A stretch of DNA of 64,000 bases from Moringa oleifera (lineage: Eukaryota; Streptophyta; Magnoliopsida; Brassicales; Moringaceae). Shown one piece after another: positions 53,913 through 64,000 of the stretch. The position numbers and the translations under genes were made by a program. Every line of letters starts with the position of its first letter. Position 1 is the stretch's first letter. The DNA is taken from positions 10,976,001 to 11,040,000 of the forward strand of contig JAJFZO010000609.1 in the NCBI GenBank assembly GCA_021397835.1. Direction: 5' to 3'. The notes below the pieces were generated by a model. That model was not told the origin of the DNA and did no database searches. It was given only the letters and a program-made list of their open reading frames with translations.

Positions 53913-56852
53913 ATGGCGCAGCAACAGAGTGTAAGCGCGAGGCCATCTGATGTTGATGTGTCCTTGCTGGAGAACCGTAACAGCCACGCGGAAGGGCAAT
54001 GGGAACATCTTCTGCGTGCTGCTTATGATTTCAGTAAGCGCCTCGGTAGCTAATTTTATGCATTTGTTAGTTGTTATGATTTTAATTCTGGGGACTAATT
54101 GTTGATTCTTCACTGATTTTGCGAGAACAAAGTGACGGGAATGCATTACGAGCGGTACCGGCCACTGTATTTGGCTACACTGAGAGGTGATTGGGAAAGT
54201 GCTCGAAAGTTCTTCGAGCGGGACCCAAGTGCACTTATTGCCAGGATCACATCCCTGACGCAGACTGCTCTGCATATCGCAGCCATTGAAGATCGAACCG
54301 AGTTCGTGGAGAAGCTCGTCGACCTGATGCCTGCAGCAGCGCTTGCCATGCAGGACGATGCCGGCAACACAGCTCTCCATTACTATGCTTCTATGGGTAA
54401 AAGCGTACGGATTGCACGGGCGTTGGTGGGCAAAAACCCTGCTTTGATACATATAACCAACAGCGAGGGCTGCACCCCTCTTCACTTGGCGGCTATTTCT
54501 ACTGGGGGTGAGGAGATGGTGCGGTACCTTGCCTCGGTGACTTGCATTCAGCAGTACCCTAATGGTCCTTTTACTGCATCTTCAGCTGCTTTACTCCTCT
54601 CCATGCTGGCTTTTTCAGGATTCCACGGTTGGCACTTATACCGGTTTCCGTGTGAACTGATAACCATTGAATTGATCTTAATTTCACTTGTTTTTAACTG
54701 GTACTTTCCTTTCTTCAACAGATGTTTCACTGTCTCTACTTCAACGTCACCCAGAATTAGCCACAGCTAGAACTGAAGATAATCTAACTCTACTCCGCGC
54801 CTTGGCATTGAGGGCTGAGGACTTCCCCAGTGGAACTAAGCTTAAATTTTGGCAAAGCTGCATCTACAGATGTCAGTATTCCCTCGATTTCCCTCATTAC
54901 CTTCTGTTCTGGATATTGTTCGTTTCTTTGCTCTATTAAAAATAACATTTTCTTTCCTTTGCTTTGGGCTGTGGCCGGTGGGGATCTTTAGTTGTGGCAC
55001 TCGACGGTAAACCGCCATCAGATTTGGTCAGAGACATTGTCGAGAATCCCCTAGATAACAGGCCAACCTCAATGGAATCAAGTGCCTCTGCTTCTCAAGG
55101 TCGGTTTATTCGGTGTATTTGTTATCTTAGGATATCAGGCAGCCACTGATGTAATATTTGGGACAGTTAAAATTAAGAATTTTTTATGATTGGACTTAGC
55201 TCTTGGTCGTCAAATAATTGGTCTCAGGGGCAACGTGCTACAGGCCACACGCTGTGCTGTGACATCTTATGGGCCTGTTGGGCATTCGGCAACTTACACC
55301 ATTAGTTGACAGTTTACCTTTTTTCTGTTATCATTTTTTTGTTTCCTCTTTGGGCTTTAGGGTTTGGTTGCTTTTTATTTAAGCTCTAATAGTTGCGCCC
55401 AATCAACGGTTTGTCTTTTCCTTGGGTTGAGCGTGGTATACATTATACATAGTTGGGTGGGTGGGCTCCTCATCCATAGGGGAAAGCCCTGTTGGCTGTC
55501 CCTTTTTCTACTTCTCACACGGAAGATGCTATGAGAGTGAGTGCCTCAGCAGTAGTAAGGCAGCAAATACTGATAAATGGTGCTGGTTTTGTTTTCTGCT
55601 GCAGTGTTTCAATGGTGTAGGAGCTTACTTTGCAAACCTATAGAGAAGCTAGGTATGCAACATTGCTACATTATAACCTACACTAATATTAGCGCTCTAT
55701 ACATTATTTAGTTTCTGCTTGTAGTTCCTGGCGTCAAGCAAATTCGGGATATAAAGATGAGACAAAAATGTGCAATTGAATTGGTGAAAGTCGTCTGTAC
55801 GCAGGCTTCAAAGATGAACTTCATCCAGGCTTGTCAATTTTTCACCAAAACAGACATCCTGAATGTCGCAATATCTTATGGGGTTGTTGAAATTGTGAGC
55901 ATTTGTCTTCAGTATTTTCCAGATTTGTTTTGGTTGCCTGTAGCAAGAGAGAGAAACCTGTTACAAGCTGCTATTGAAATTCGGCAAGTGAAGATTTTTA
56001 ATCTTCTTAAAGACATGAATATAAGTCGGTCATTGGCTTTGCAATATGATGGATCAAAGAACACCATTTTACATCTAGCAGCAAAGTTGGCACCTTCTCG
56101 GCAACTGTCATCTGTTTCTGGTTCAGTTCTACAGATGCAAAGAGAATTGCAGTGGTTTAAGGTAATGGATTCTGTCACTCTCTCTATGAATTAGTTGTCA
56201 AGGGATATTATGCATATATTGACAATGGTATTATGTGCTTTAGGAGGTGGAGAAATTAATGCCGCCAACACTGAACAGGAACGCCCAAAATCAGGACAAG
56301 AAAACTGCCTGGGAAGTATTCACTGAGGAGCACAAGGAGTTGGTTAAGAACGGAGAGGAATGGATGAAGGGTACATCAAATTCTTGCATGGTTGTTGCAA
56401 CCCTGATTGCTACTGTTGCTTTTGCTGCGGCTTTCACTGCACCTGGAGGCAACGGCCAAGATAGTGGCATTCCCATTTTTCTTTGGAGAGGCTCATTCAT
56501 GGTCTTTGCTGTTTCTGATGCTCTGGCCCTGTTTTCATCTTCAACTTCTGTGTTGATGTTCTTATCTATCTTAACTGCACGCTATTCAGAGGAGGATTTC
56601 CTGAAAGCCCTGCCTAAGAGGTTGATAATAGGTCTTGCATCTCTCTTCTTTGCCATAGCTGCAATGATGGTAGCTTTTGGTGCAACTATGACAATTGTAC
56701 TCAGCAAGAGACTGCAATGGGTTTCCATTCCAATTACTTTGCTGGCTTCTTTCCCAGTTACTATGTTTGCACTGCTGCAACTTCCCTTGTTTCTTGAGAT
56801 GGTTCAGTCAACATATGGGTCCAGCTTCTTTCGCCCTCAAAGGCTTTGGTAA
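53913..56852 (+). CDS. Ankyrin-repeat PGG-domain membrane protein (ITN1/ACD6-like)
   Basis: Seven exons (53913-54033, 54133-54627, 54722-54871, 54992-55099, 55605-55652, 55725-56161, 56244-56852) give 655 residues. N-terminal ankyrin repeats begin with RYRPLYLATLRGDWESARKF and include QTALHIAAIEDRTEF, GNTALHYYASMGKSV and GCTPLHLAAIS. A linker and a second group of degenerate repeats follow (ILNVAISYGVVEIVSICLQ, NTILHLAAKLAP). The C-terminal PGG domain starts at about residue 490 with WMKGTSNSCMVVATLIATVAFAA and FTAPGG, with four predicted membrane segments. Family members sit at the plasma membrane and act in salt/ABA or defence signalling; the role here is not known. An in-frame ATG also exists at 53856, so the N-terminus may be 19 residues longer. 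Confidence 0.88.
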
Positions 56853-58409
56853 CCTGACGGAGGTTGAAGTAACAGTATTTTGATTAGTTGGTGTCTATGT
56901 TAAAGATCGATGCAGAAGCTAGTTGTTATTACCTACTCTAGTATTTGAGGCAGCTTTTGCAATGCCTGGAGGTAATTGCAATTAAGCTGTATTCTGATTT
57001 TCTTGAAGATAAATTGATTTGCTGTGTGTATCATTTCAGATGAACCTACCCTTTTGGTTTCTCCTTCTGATGTTTCCGTCAATCCTGACTTCACCCTTTG
57101 CAGAAGAAGATTTTACTCCTTGACTTTGCCGTCATGTTAGTGTTTGTTGCCACTCTTCAGATTCTTCACAACGCAGGGTTGAAAATGGTTTTCTATTCTG
57201 GTACTGTGGCAACATCCATTCCAGGATGTTCCAGCTTCTACTCTTTTTTCCAGAATTTCCAAACTACTCTTGGACATGGCATCTTTGAACCTCAAAAGGG
57301 TTACCGATCCCCTGAAGTTGAAACTTAAGTCTATTAAGAAGTTTGAGGGTGCCAATGGTGGTTTCATTCTTCAGACCTGTTTCATGATCAAAAAGATAAT
57401 CCCACTCCCCCAATTTGCTTGGACAATATTTGTAGCATCTCTACATCTTGTTAAGTATCTGTAAGATTTTTCTTAATGTACGATGAACTTATGATTCGGT
57501 TTTCTTTTCCATGGAAGTCTCTTGTAATTTCTTTGGGTGAGAATAAATGTCTTGATATCTGTTGTTGATTTGTGAAACAGAGAAGGTGGCTTTATTAGCA
57601 GGGACTTACTGGATCAAGATGTTTCTGCCTTATCCTCTATAAAGCCACCAGTCCCCTGCTCATCAAATTACATCAGCTTCCCCTCAAATCAGAGTTCTTC
57701 AGTAACATTTACCAGTTTTACTAGATGCTTTTATTTATATATTTTTTTATAAAAAAAAGTAAAGATTTAAATTTTTACTGCATTTTAAATTTTAAATAAA
57801 AATAATTTAAAATTTAAAATATTTAAATGAATATAATTTTATGTTTTTATTTCAAGAAGTTTTTTACTGTTCTTTTCCTCTAAAAAAATTAAAAAATGGT
57901 ATAAGAGGGACTGGAAATTAAAAAAATTTAAATATAATTTTTAAATATTTTTTAACTATATTTTAATGCAAATGATCTATGAGAAGCTGTTATATGAAAT
58001 TTTACTTTTACTAGATAATTTAATTTTTGCGTAAATTAAAAAATCAAAAAATCAAAAATAAGAGTAACAATGTTTGCAGCAATATCATCTATCATTTTTA
58101 TGAGAAGAATTACATTGAAAACTAATAAAAATTTTTGAAATTTTTTGAAGTAAGAAATAATTGAAAGAGTAAAAAAAATTTAATGCAAAATTTGATTTAA
58201 AAATTTGAGATACTGTTAATGAAAGAATAAAAAAATATATATTTTTAAAAAACTCTAAACATTTTTTAAATATTACTTCCATAGAATTATTTAATCACTG
58301 CAAGTACAAGAACAAGGAAACGTTACGAAGCAAGAAAAGTTTGTAGAATTAACTTTTTAAGGTAAATATAACAAAATTGGTGAAACAAAAATAAGTTTAA
58401 AATTTTTGC
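56853..58409. other. Ankyrin-gene 3' flank and AT-rich spacer
   Basis: Two short frames at 57098-57464 have no family resemblance. Paired complementary segments lie at 57585-57660. From 57.7 kb on the sequence is strongly AT-rich. Confidence 0.5.
57585..57660. repeat. Interleaved inverted repeats
   Basis: ggtggctttat (57585-57595) is complementary to ataaagccacc (57639-57649), and agcagggact (57597-57606) to agtcccctgct (57650-57660, one extra C). The order of the arms is interleaved, so they cannot form one simple hairpin. Confidence 0.65.
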
Positions 58410-59075
58410 AAGCAACAACAAAAATGGCCAAAGTAATCTTTTCAATTTACTTTTACTGTCAAAAAATCAACCATGCATAAAATAAGTGTTGATGCAAGCT
58501 AGATGCAAGATATCATAAGTGTGATAAGTTAGGATACGTGAAAAAAGTATGCAAATTTTAATAATAATAAAAAGAAGTGAAAAATGTTATTAACTGTCAT
58601 TATACTTTATTACTAGTAGCTCTCTAAAAAGCTAACTGATAGATAATAATTGTGCAAGCTTACATGATTTATGATTAAAAAATCAAAAAACTTGACAAAA
58701 CTACTATTTTTAAAATCAAAATTAAAAATTAAGTATATTTTATAATAAAAGACAAACAAATAGTAACAATAGAAATAGAAAGTCATACAAATTTGAAATT
58801 AAATTTTAGTATCTTGTATTTTTAAAAATTAATAATTATTTGATTAGTATTATACAAAGTATGTGTTTAAAATCCAAATGAAAGGTAAAAGATTTATCTT
58901 AAATGTGATAGAAGAGAATTAAGCTCCAATGTATGATACAAAAAATTGGGTCACTTTCGTGCATTACCTTTCATGAAGAAGAACTATCTTAGAAAAAAAT
59001 TACCTAAATTAAAGAAAGTGGCTTTTTAAATGTGCTAACAGTCAATCAAACAAAAATGAAGAGATCTTATATTAG
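58410..59075 (+). mobile_element. Decayed Ty1/copia gag-pol fragment
   Basis: Across stops and frameshifts, pieces match the usual copia order. A CCHC-type knuckle remnant (YHKCDKLGYVKKVCKF) is at about 58508-58558. A protease-type segment remnant lies at about 58630-58700. VFKIQMKGKRFILNVIEEN is at about 58862-58919 and GHFRALPFMKKN at about 58948-58985, both typical of the gag-pre-integrase region. No LTRs were identified and no long frame survives, so only an internal fragment is claimed; its ends are approximate. Confidence 0.6.
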
Positions 59076-59571
59076 GCATTTCCAAAAAGATAAATTGATA
59101 TTTGTACCAAAAATAATGAAGAGAAGTATTAATAAGATACTTTATTTGTGGTATATTTTTAACAAAAATAAAGTAAATAACTAATTTTATCTTTACCAAG
59201 TACTTTAAATTTTAGATATAAGTGATTTTAAATTTAAATTTTAAAATATTTAGATAAATAAAATTTTAATTTTTAATTTTTTTATAAATAAGATCTTCGT
59301 TAACAAAATATACATCCAGCAATTTTAAACCCAAAAAAAATTTCTATCTCGTCGGTTACTATTCTTCTCATAAAAAACCAATACAAACTCACTTTCTCCA
59401 GATGATTTAGCATTTTAACCAATATCTGCCAAGCATTTCATTGAACAGAGATCTATAAAGGGACCTAGTAAAGCTGGAAATAGAGGGGCACAGATAAAGA
59501 AAGCCATGCAAAGGTAAAAGAAGGAGAAAACAACGCCAAAATAAAGAAAAGCTGAGCCCGAGGCTGAGCTG
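59076..59571. other. AT-rich spacer upstream of the PPR gene
   Basis: May still contain diverged copia sequence at its left end; the right end is the PPR promoter and leader. Nothing further recognised. Confidence 0.5.
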
Positions 59572-59589
59572 ATGGTAAATTCATGTTAG
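59572..59589 (+). other. Short upstream ORF overlapping the PPR start codon
   Basis: ATG GTA AAT TCA TGT TAG (five codons) starts 11 bases before the PPR ATG in another frame and stops just after it. If both lie on the mRNA, ribosomes starting at the first ATG would pass the main start. Confidence 0.6.
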
Positions 59590-61379
59590 TCGATACTGTG
59601 CCTGCACTTCTGAGAAGACTCGCGTGCACCAAATTTCGCTTCCGTGCTAACTATCATTCCCTCCCTTTTACGTACTTTTTTAATTCATGTTCTTCCCTGA
59701 CAGACCTTAAACGGATTCATGCTCTGATTCTAACAAATGGGTTTCATCAGAATCTTCTCCTTTCCACCAGGCTTCTTACCGCAGCTTGTATTGTAACCCC
59801 GACCATGGACTATGCCCGCAAACTGTTTGACCGAATGACGGAACGAGACGTCTTCGTTTGGAATACCTTGATCAGGGGCTATGCTGATTTAGGTCCTTGG
59901 CGTGAGGCCATAGTGCTCTACAGAGACATGCACAAAGCCGGGTTGTTACCTGATAACTACACGTTCCCGTTTGTGGTTCGGTCTTGTGCTGTGCTATCAG
60001 CTTTGATGGAAGGGAAAGCAGCGCACTGTAACATTGTTAAGAATGGGTTTGATTCCGATGTCTTTGTGCATAGTTCGTTGGTGTCTATGTATGCACGGAG
60101 TGGGGAGACTTTGAGCATGGAGATCGTGTTTGGTGAAGTGGAGGTGAGGAACATAGTTTCTTGGACCGCTATGATAGCAGGATGCGTGCAAAATGGGCTG
60201 TTTGAGAAAGGATTGCTTGTTTTCAGAGGCATGATGGCTTCAGGGACTCAACCAAATGCAGTCACCTTGGTAAGTATTCTTCCTGCATGTGCCAGTTTGG
60301 AGTTTCTGAATCTAGGAAGGGTGATTCATGGCTATGGAGTTAAGCTGGGCTTGGACTTGGTTACTTCTTTGATAAATGCATTGATTGCTTTGTATGGTAA
60401 GTGTGGACATGTTGATGTTGCGAGGTCATTGTTTGATGGGATGCCTCAGCGTAACCTGGTGTCCTGGAACACAATGATTGCAGCTTATGAACAGAATAAT
60501 GCTGGAAGTAATGCATTAAAGCTATTTCGCAGAATGCAATGTGAAAGGGTAGAATGTGATTACATCACAATGGTTAGTGTTATTTCTGCTTGTGCTAGTC
60601 TGGGAGCCTTCGATTCTGGGAAATGGATGCATGAGCTTGTTAGGAGGAAAGGTTTAGAAAACAATATTTCAATCACAAATGCGCTTATTGACATGTATGC
60701 AAAATGTGGAAACATAGACTTGGCCAAGAATGTCTTCCAGAAATTGCCTTACAGGAGCGTGGTGTCTTGGACTTCACTAATAGGAGCTTGTGCATCTCAT
60801 GGCCATGGAGCTGAAGCCCTCAAACTCTTCTCTATAATGCAAGAAGAGGGGATTAGACCAAATATTTTCACTTTCACTGCTGTTCTGAATGCTTGCAGGC
60901 ATTCAGGTCTATTAGAAGAAGGAAGAAAGCATTTTGAGACCATCACAAAAGATTACTCAATTGTGCCTGGTGTCGAGCAGTGTGCTTGCATGGTTGATCT
61001 TCTTGGTCGAGCTGGTCGTTTAATGGAAGCTTATGAATTTATTGAAAGGATGCCAGTTGAGCCAGATGCCGGTGTTTGGGGAGCTTTGCTTGCTGCCTGT
61101 AGGATTCATGGCAATGTAGAGCTAGCTGAGCTAGTGGCCAATCGGCTTTTCTGGTTGGACCCTCAAAATGTTACTTTATATGTCCTTATGTCAGGCATCT
61201 ATGCTGAAGCTGGTAGATGGGAAGATGCAGCAAGAATGAAAAACCTAATGAGGAAAAGGGAAGTAAGAAAAACTCCTGGGCAGAGTTCTGTTGAGGTGAA
61301 CAGGAGGTTTTATACTTTCCTCTCACGGTCAAGCTTGAGAAATGCAGTCAGGCGTCAGCTAGTGAATTGCCACTGCTAG
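59583..61379 (+). CDS. Pentatricopeptide repeat protein, PLS class with E-type end
   Basis: An intronless 598-residue PPR protein. PPR proteins bind organelle RNA; PLS-class members usually act in C-to-U editing or related steps. The first 30 residues are rich in Arg and poor in acidic residues (LLRRLACTKFRFRANY), fitting an organelle transit peptide. Repeats are seen through about residue 480 (DVFVWNTLIRGYADLG, NIVSWTAMIAGCVQNG, NLVSWNTMIAAYEQNN, SVVSWTSLIGACASHG). The E region follows (CMVDLLGRAGRLMEAYEFIE, WGALLAACRIHGNVELAE, MRKREVRKTPGQSSVEV). There is no DYW deaminase domain: the protein stops soon after RRFYTFL, so any editing activity would need a partner. A five-codon upstream ORF overlaps the start. 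Confidence 0.93.
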   Translation: MLVDTVPALLRRLACTKFRFRANYHSLPFTYFFNSCSSLTDLKRIHALILTNGFHQNLLLSTRLLTAACIVTPTMDYARKLFDRMTERDVFVWNTLIRGYADLGPWREAIVLYRDMHKAGLLPDNYTFPFVVRSCAVLSALMEGKAAHCNIVKNGFDSDVFVHSSLVSMYARSGETLSMEIVFGEVEVRNIVSWTAMIAGCVQNGLFEKGLLVFRGMMASGTQPNAVTLVSILPACASLEFLNLGRVIHGYGVKLGLDLVTSLINALIALYGKCGHVDVARSLFDGMPQRNLVSWNTMIAAYEQNNAGSNALKLFRRMQCERVECDYITMVSVISACASLGAFDSGKWMHELVRRKGLENNISITNALIDMYAKCGNIDLAKNVFQKLPYRSVVSWTSLIGACASHGHGAEALKLFSIMQEEGIRPNIFTFTAVLNACRHSGLLEEGRKHFETITKDYSIVPGVEQCACMVDLLGRAGRLMEAYEFIERMPVEPDAGVWGALLAACRIHGNVELAELVANRLFWLDPQNVTLYVLMSGIYAEAGRWEDAARMKNLMRKREVRKTPGQSSVEVNRRFYTFLSRSSLRNAVRRQLVNCHC

Positions 61380-62479
61380 AACTTGACAGGTCTATTCTTG
61401 TTCATGCAGACATACAATATTTCAGATGGATAATTGACATGCCTTTCGGAAGCCATTGGTGAGAACCATGCCATTGCATTATCAATCATTGTTCTTCCTG
61501 ATAAGAATTGGTCGAGCATGTGCATCTACTATTCAACTCCCTGAATATGCTCAAGTGTGTATGTTATACTGGGTACCAGAAGAATGAAGTGCAAACAAGA
61601 ATCTCGTTATAAACCTTGTAGGTCTAGAATGGGTCTGGATTCACTGATGAGAGATTGTTCTGGAAGTGACTAATGACATCACTTTCTGTTCCGTATGCAT
61701 TTGATGATCGAACATGCCCATCTTCATCGTCACTTTAGGGAAAGAATAATTTTCTTCTTTTTTTTTTTTAAGCAACAGCAACAGCATCAGACATCTCAGG
61801 CAAAATGAAGAAATTTGCATCGCAAAAACTTGAGTTACAGAGGCTTCTTGAATGAGCTCCCAGCTATTGGAAAGAATCATAGGCAATTAGAAATTCATTA
61901 AAGTTCTTTCTTGGATGCTTCTGAAAAGCATGAGGCAGGAATTATAGATCTGTAACATGTCGAGTTCTTACACTTAGATGTATAGTTATGTCTCCAAATA
62001 ATTTACCAAAGATAAGTTTTGGAGCATCTTTCCATTACTCACATTATTGTCTCCTCAATCTATAGTGGCTGCTGACAGAAGGCCATGCCAGCAAGAGTGA
62101 TGAGAATCTGATAATCTGTGTCTCTGTCTGATAACAATTTGTAGGTCAGTGAGATGAAAAAGCAATTGATCTTATGTTTCCATATTTTGTGGCTAGTGGC
62201 CGTGAAATTTATATCACCGTGTTAAATATTACTTCCATGCAAAATTTAAATCATGGTGGTAGTTTCTTGTGAGATTTTCCAGTTCTGAGGAATTGTGAAT
62301 TTCATGAATACATACTGGACGGAAAGAAGAGAGAAATGAATGCTGGACTCATCAAACTTTGAATACAGATATTTGTGTTTCGTACTATAGACTACTTTAC
62401 AATCATTTTATGGCAGTGATGACCTTTTCAGACACAAAGAGTGCAACAGAAACAAGGTATTTGTGTTGCATGGAGCATT
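61380..62479. other. Convergent spacer between the PPR and GNAT genes
   Basis: Presumed 3' UTRs. A T-run lies at about 61758-61771. No gene seen. Confidence 0.55.
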
Positions 62480-63973
62480 TTACGCCTTGAAAAGAAGCAA
62501 GTAATTCTGCTCAGACAGAGTGTGTGGCATTTCAACCATCTGATGCAGAAAAATAGAGGTTTAATCAGCCTTAAAAGACATTAATAGGAAACTGCTACAT
62601 CAAAACTGACAAACAAATGGAGTGACTGCCAAGGCATTACCTCAAAACCCATCTTTCGGTACAGCTCCTGTGCAGGTATGTTGCTTTTATGTACATGCAC
62701 ATAAACTTGTTTAACTCCTGCAACACAAATGTCAGATTTTATCTGCACTATTTCAAATGTCTCTTACGGGAAGATACTTTCATCTTACCGTTAGATCTGG
62801 CTGTTTTGATGGCAAATTGCAACATGTTGCTAGCAATACCCTGGCGACGAGCTGCTTTGGCAACGCATAGGTTTGCAACATATCCGTATCTGTTTGGGCT
62901 CAATCTGTTGACGCTGGGGAAGAAAGGCACCCTCTCCCGTTCCTGTGAAATGCATTTAAGTTTACTGCCAGAGGAGGAAATCAATGGCCCATATGCAGCA
63001 CAATCAGAATCTAAAATCAAGCTGAAAGCATACCCCAGGAAACGTCTCTCCATGCAACAAAAACCGGATACTCAAGTCAAGGGTTCCAACAACACTTTTC
63101 AGTACAGTGCGTTTTGTGCTCCTCTCTTCCTTCTTTGCCTGACAATTTGATATCAGAGAACACAGATAGATGTAAACACAAGTAACCTATAGTATTCCAG
63201 TTCGCTTCTCTATTTTCCATCAAAATGACAAGAAGCTTAGAGTGGCTCTACAAAATCTGGTCCTACAAGAAACTGTATCAATATATTCAAACTGAAAGAA
63301 GAATCATGGAAAGACAACATACCGTGACAACGCACATACATTTCTGCCCATGTTGCGCTTTGTATCTCCCTTTTATGGCGTTGAATTCCTTCAGAACAAA
63401 AGAGCTGCTATGAATCTAAAGATGATAGACACTTCTACATATATCCTAATTCTTTGGTTTACCACAGTACAAAAGAAAAGGAAAAAGAATGATATGAACG
63501 GCTACCTGCTCTGCAAATTTCCTTTTGTAGTTATCAACGTATCTGTGTTTATCAGGGATCATAATCAGTGGCGTCCAACTTCTCCATACATATGCATTAA
63601 TACACTTTATTTTGCCTGGCAAGGCTGCACGCATGCAGAGGAGTAGAAACCAAAACCTTTGGCAGAATTTCTGTGGGGTCTCTTTTTAATAAACCTGATT
63701 GACTCATGAAATTGAAAACTGAAACCACCCCCTCGACCAATCCCTTTCTCTCCATTATGAGCTAAATTAGTCAGATTTGTTGTTCATCGGCATGGTCACT
63801 CCTCTGTATACATGCTTTAAATCACTCATTGAACCTCCTTAGTGGATAATTCTTTACTTTTTTTAGATTAATCTACCATCCAAACAAACACAATAAAAGT
63901 TTGAGCTTTGCGTGTCAAACCTTTCATGTGGTCTTTCCTCCCAGTGACTTTCTGCTCGCAGCCATGCTGCTGT
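62480..63973 (-). CDS. GNAT-family N-acetyltransferase, 5' part off the window
   Basis: Seven exons on minus are visible: 63973-63921, 63542-63506, 63388-63323, 63138-63034, 62942-62789, 62717-62641, 62539-62480. They join in frame to give about 183 C-terminal residues; the upstream exons lie beyond the right edge. Order of pieces: TAAWLRAESHWEERPHER, YVDNYKRKFAEQ, EFNAIKGRYKAQHGQKCMCV, SVVGTLDLSIR, then the acetyl-CoA motif A (YVANLCVAKAARRQGIASNML, with RRQGIA as the Q/RxxGxG/A loop), VYVHVHKSNIPAQELYRKMGFE, and the end NYLLLFKA. GNATs transfer acetyl from acetyl-CoA to an amine; plant members of this type are often plastid-located, but the targeting end is not in view. It resembles the gene recalled as At2g06025. 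The substrate is unknown. Confidence 0.88.
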
Positions 63974-64000
63974 CTACCACATACCAAAAAAGCAGAGTCA

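Noticed and set aside
57098..57464. Short plus-strand frames after the ankyrin gene, considered as an extra PGG exon
   Set aside because: Hydrophobic stretch does not match the PGG domain, and the upstream exon already ends in a normal stop.
63543..63634. Longer version of the GNAT exon starting upstream of 63542
   Set aside because: The frame is open, but the acceptor at 63543 joins 63921 exactly in frame to give HERYVDNYKRKFAEQ, which fits the family better.

Overview
This is a nuclear genomic window from a flowering plant, most probably a core eudicot. The evidence is multi-exon genes with short AT-rich GT-AG introns, plant-specific families (GRF transcription factor, OPR3, germin-like protein, PLS-type PPR, PGG-domain ankyrin protein), L1-type LINE and Ty1/copia debris, and many (GA)n, (AT)n and poly(A) tracts. 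Species was not determined. No prokaryotic operon, CRISPR array, rRNA or tRNA gene was recognised.

Layout, left to right: (1) the 3' two-thirds of CTR9 (VIP6/ELF8, PAF1 complex) on + with a 5'-truncated L1 LINE in a large GC-AG intron, 481-9168; (2) a growth-regulating factor (GRF) on - with a miR396 site, 11173-12672; (3) an 18-coding-exon DENN (AEX-3) domain protein on -, 15806-27557, whose introns hold a second LINE with perfect 17-bp target-site duplications and a candidate MITE; (4) OPR3 (jasmonate synthesis, peroxisomal SRL tail) on +, 30391-33298; (5) an intronless germin-like protein on +, 34682-35311; (6) MOB1 on +, 38065-40732; (7) a type II membrane O-fucosyltransferase-family protein on -, 41735-46025; (8) a RAD7-like LRR protein on +, 49546-52937; (9) an ankyrin/PGG membrane protein on +, 53913-56852; (10) decayed copia sequence near 58.4-59.1 kb; (11) an intronless PPR gene on +, 59583-61379; (12) the 3' part of a GNAT acetyltransferase on -, 62480-63973, running off the right edge.

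Exon joins were derived by hand from GT/AG (one GC/AG) sites with a continuous reading frame across every junction; each spliced gene closes in frame. These are independently regulated eukaryotic genes, not a pathway cluster. The striking shared feature is gene order: CTR9, a GRF, OPR3, a RAD7-like gene and a GNAT gene also sit near one another on Arabidopsis chromosome 2 (recalled as At2g06210, At2g06200, At2g06050, At2g06040, At2g06025), so the window looks like a conserved ancestral block with extra genes retained or inserted.

No clearly novel biological system was found. The points most worth a second look are the miR396 site kept in a GRF whose Arabidopsis positional counterpart lacks it, the two LINE copies of one family, a microsatellite that forms part of a splice donor, a GC-AG intron hosting a LINE, and an overlapping upstream ORF at the PPR start codon.
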